From Polyangium spumosum (GTDB lineage Bacteria; Myxococcota_A; Polyangia; Polyangiales; Polyangiaceae), in the NCBI RefSeq assembly GCF_009649845.1, contig NZ_WJIE01000002.1, forward strand, positions 558,001 through 622,000: a stretch of DNA of 64,000 nt, in the 5' to 3' direction. Made by a program: the position numbers and the translations under genes. Positions within the stretch are counted from its first letter, which is position 1; every line of letters starts with the position of its first letter. Positions 60,647 to 64,000 of this stretch are shown piece after piece. The notes below the pieces were generated by a model. It was not told the DNA's origin. It did not search any database and saw only the letters and a list, made by a program, of their open reading frames with translations.

Positions 60647-61865
60647 CGTTCACCTCGGGCTCTCCGTCTTGCGCGCCAACGCCGTTCCGCTCTTCGCCGG
60701 TCTCGCTCCGCTCTTCGCCGGCCTCGTTCCGCTCTTCGCCGGCCTCGTTCCGCTCTTCGCCGGCCTCGTTCCGCTCTTCGCCGGCCTCGTTCCGCTCTTC
60801 GCCGGCCTCGTTCCGCTCTTCGCTGGCCTCGTTCCGCTCTTCGCCGGCCTCGTTCCGCTCTTCGCCGGCCTCGTTCCGCTCTTCGCCGGCCTCGTTCCGC
60901 TCTTCGCTGGCCTCGTTCCGCTCTTCGCCGGCCTCGTTCCGCTCTTCCCCCTCGTCGCTCCCCCCCGCCTTCATCGACAGCTCGAGGTGGATCGTCGCGA
61001 GCGGGTCCGACTGGTAGATCCGCAGGAGCTTCATCCTCGCCATCTCCAGGATCGCGAGGAACGTGATCACGATGTCGAACTTCGTCAGCGCCGCGCCCTT
61101 CCGCGCCGGGTCGTCGAGCACGAGCTCCTCGAACGTCGCGCGCCGGCGCCCCGAGAGCCGCTCCGTGAGCTGCACGATCCGATCGGTGATGCTGATCCGA
61201 TCGAAGTTGACCTCGTGCTCGATCTTCACGTTCGTGCGCTTGAGCAGCTTCTCCAGCGCATCAAACAGCGAGAACACGCCGACGGGCGCGAACGGCGCGG
61301 GCCCCTCCGGCGTGGCCTCCGGCGTCCCGCGCGGGAAGATGTCCTTGCCGAGCGTCCCGCGCTCCGCGAGGTCCGCCGCCGCGGCCTTGTACTTCTGGTA
61401 CTCGAGCAGCCGACGGACGAGCTCCTCCCGCGGATCGACCTCCTCCTCCGGCAGCCCATCCCCGTCCTGATCCTTGGGCACCACCGGCAAGAGCATCTTC
61501 GACTTGATGTGAATCAGCGTCGCCGCCATCACGAGGTACTCGCTCGCCAGATCAATCGACAGCGCCCGCATCATCGACAGGTAGTCGAGATACTTCTGCG
61601 TGATGAAGCTCACGGGGATGTCGAGGATATCGAGCTCGTGCTGCTGGATCAGGTGCAGCAGGAGGTCGAGCGGGCCCTCGAACTGAGGCAAGGCGACGCG
61701 GTAGGCGTTGTCGTTCGTCTCGACCGCCTCGGCCGGCACCTCGCGGATCGGCGTGGGCGCGGGCGGAGGCGTGGCCTTCGCCTTCGCCTGGGTCTTCCCC
61801 GCTGCGCTCGCCCTCGCCTTGCTCACCTGGCCGGGACGGTAATCCGGAGGCCGCGTGGGATCCAC
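60636..61865 (-). CDS. scpA: Segregation and condensation protein A with a heptad-repeat tail
   Basis: A 409-residue kleisin ScpA, longer than usual (about 250). The core is at 55-300: YRVALPQFEGPLDLLLHLI, QHELDILDIPVSFITQKYLDY, EYLVMAATLIHIKSKMLLPV and the C-terminal winged helix FDIVITFLAILEMARMKLL. The last 100 residues are 13 tandem copies of a seven-residue unit, EERNEAG or close variants, then a short acidic end. ScpA closes the SMC ring with ScpB. GTG 61865 is used, with CAGGAAC upstream, only 26 bp from the divergent kinase gene. The overlap of 11 bp with scpB indicates coupling. Confidence 0.92.
60675..60947 (-). repeat. 13 x 21-bp tandem repeat inside scpA
   Basis: Thirteen in-frame 21-bp units (273 bp) encoding EERNEAG-type heptads. 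Units 1-11, counting from the 5' end of the gene, are almost identical at DNA level; the last two have decayed to EERSETG and EERNGVG. The array is not a CRISPR: no spacers exist. Confidence 0.9.
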
Positions 61866-61872
61866 GCGTTCC

Positions 61873-61881
61873 TGCTACACT
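61873..61881 (+). promoter_or_regulatory. Extended -10 of the Ser/Thr kinase gene
   Basis: TGC-TACACT (hexamer 61876-61881) ends 10 nt before ATG 61892, with no ribosome site. The same TGC-TACA pattern precedes the YihY gene at 487-495. Confidence 0.35.
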
Positions 61882-61891
61882 CGTCCCGCCG

Positions 61892-64000
<2,109 letters not shown>

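Noticed and set aside
60675-60947. CRISPR-like periodic array
   Set aside because: Units are 21 bp with no spacers and are in frame with scpA; it is a coding tandem repeat. The 52966-53153 array also lacks conserved long repeats.

Overview
This 64 kb, very GC-rich window looks like chromosomal DNA of a myxobacterium (Myxococcota, probably Polyangiales, the Sorangium/Polyangium group). The grounds are the strong GC3 bias, many lipoproteins of myxobacterial type (including an ADYC-domain protein), V4R/roadblock/PATAN signalling modules, a eukaryote-like Ser/Thr kinase and a giant TPR protein. I see no rRNA, tRNA, CRISPR array, insertion sequence or prophage. Apart from one Septu-type defence pair and one odd AT-richer gap, it reads as core and lineage-specific chromosome.

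Layout. 1-3319: the 3' end of groEL with its terminator, a YihY/BrkB membrane protein, and a convergent DoxX protein and von Willebrand A lipoprotein. 3514-7392: two consecutive GHKL (Hsp90-type) ATPase proteins, the second fused to a C-terminal HExxH minigluzincin-like metalloprotease domain; this is my best candidate for an undescribed system. 8019-13813: a six-gene signalling operon (V4R sensor, roadblock protein, OmpA-like protein, membrane-anchored coiled-coil/roadblock protein, histidine kinase, response regulator-PATAN-TPR) closed by a clear terminator. 13905-21713: a haem-oxygenase-like diiron/cupin fusion enzyme, an unknown protein, an Uup-like ABC-F protein translationally coupled to a thioredoxin-fold lipoprotein, and an E2 acyltransferase overlapping glyA. 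21801-24359: two divergent paralogous lipoproteins sharing a CY[KQ]WPWP domain, a small protein between them, and an HU protein. 24683-35716: one gene for a 3,677-residue TPR protein.

35906-45068: a Tat-exported hydrolase, YqgE/AlgH, a tightly coupled four-gene operon that looks like modified-pterin or pterin-glycoside synthesis (RibD_C reductase, zinc-less MDR dehydrogenase, divergent PTPS, GT4 glycosyltransferase), a hybrid histidine kinase, and an XPB helicase with Bax1 nuclease pair. 45073-50967: ADYC lipoprotein, CorA transporter, thioredoxin-rhodanese fusion, LarC and LarB for the nickel-pincer cofactor, and a DUF1579 protein. 50973-52921: PtuA/PtuB Septu-like defence pair, preceded by a 42-bp-period repeat. 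53161-58630: membrane protein, lone TldE/PmbA, two Cys-rich lipoproteins, an excisionase-type HTH regulator and a lamin-tail lipoprotein. 58689-64000: a small HTH protein, ScpB and ScpA condensin partners with extraordinary charged low-complexity tails, and a Ser/Thr kinase cut by the window end.

Regulation. Many first genes lack a Shine-Dalgarno sequence but carry a TA-rich -10-like hexamer 6-10 nt before the start codon, suggesting leaderless or very short-leader transcripts. Others, such as E2-glyA, have a conventional -35/-10 plus AGGAG.
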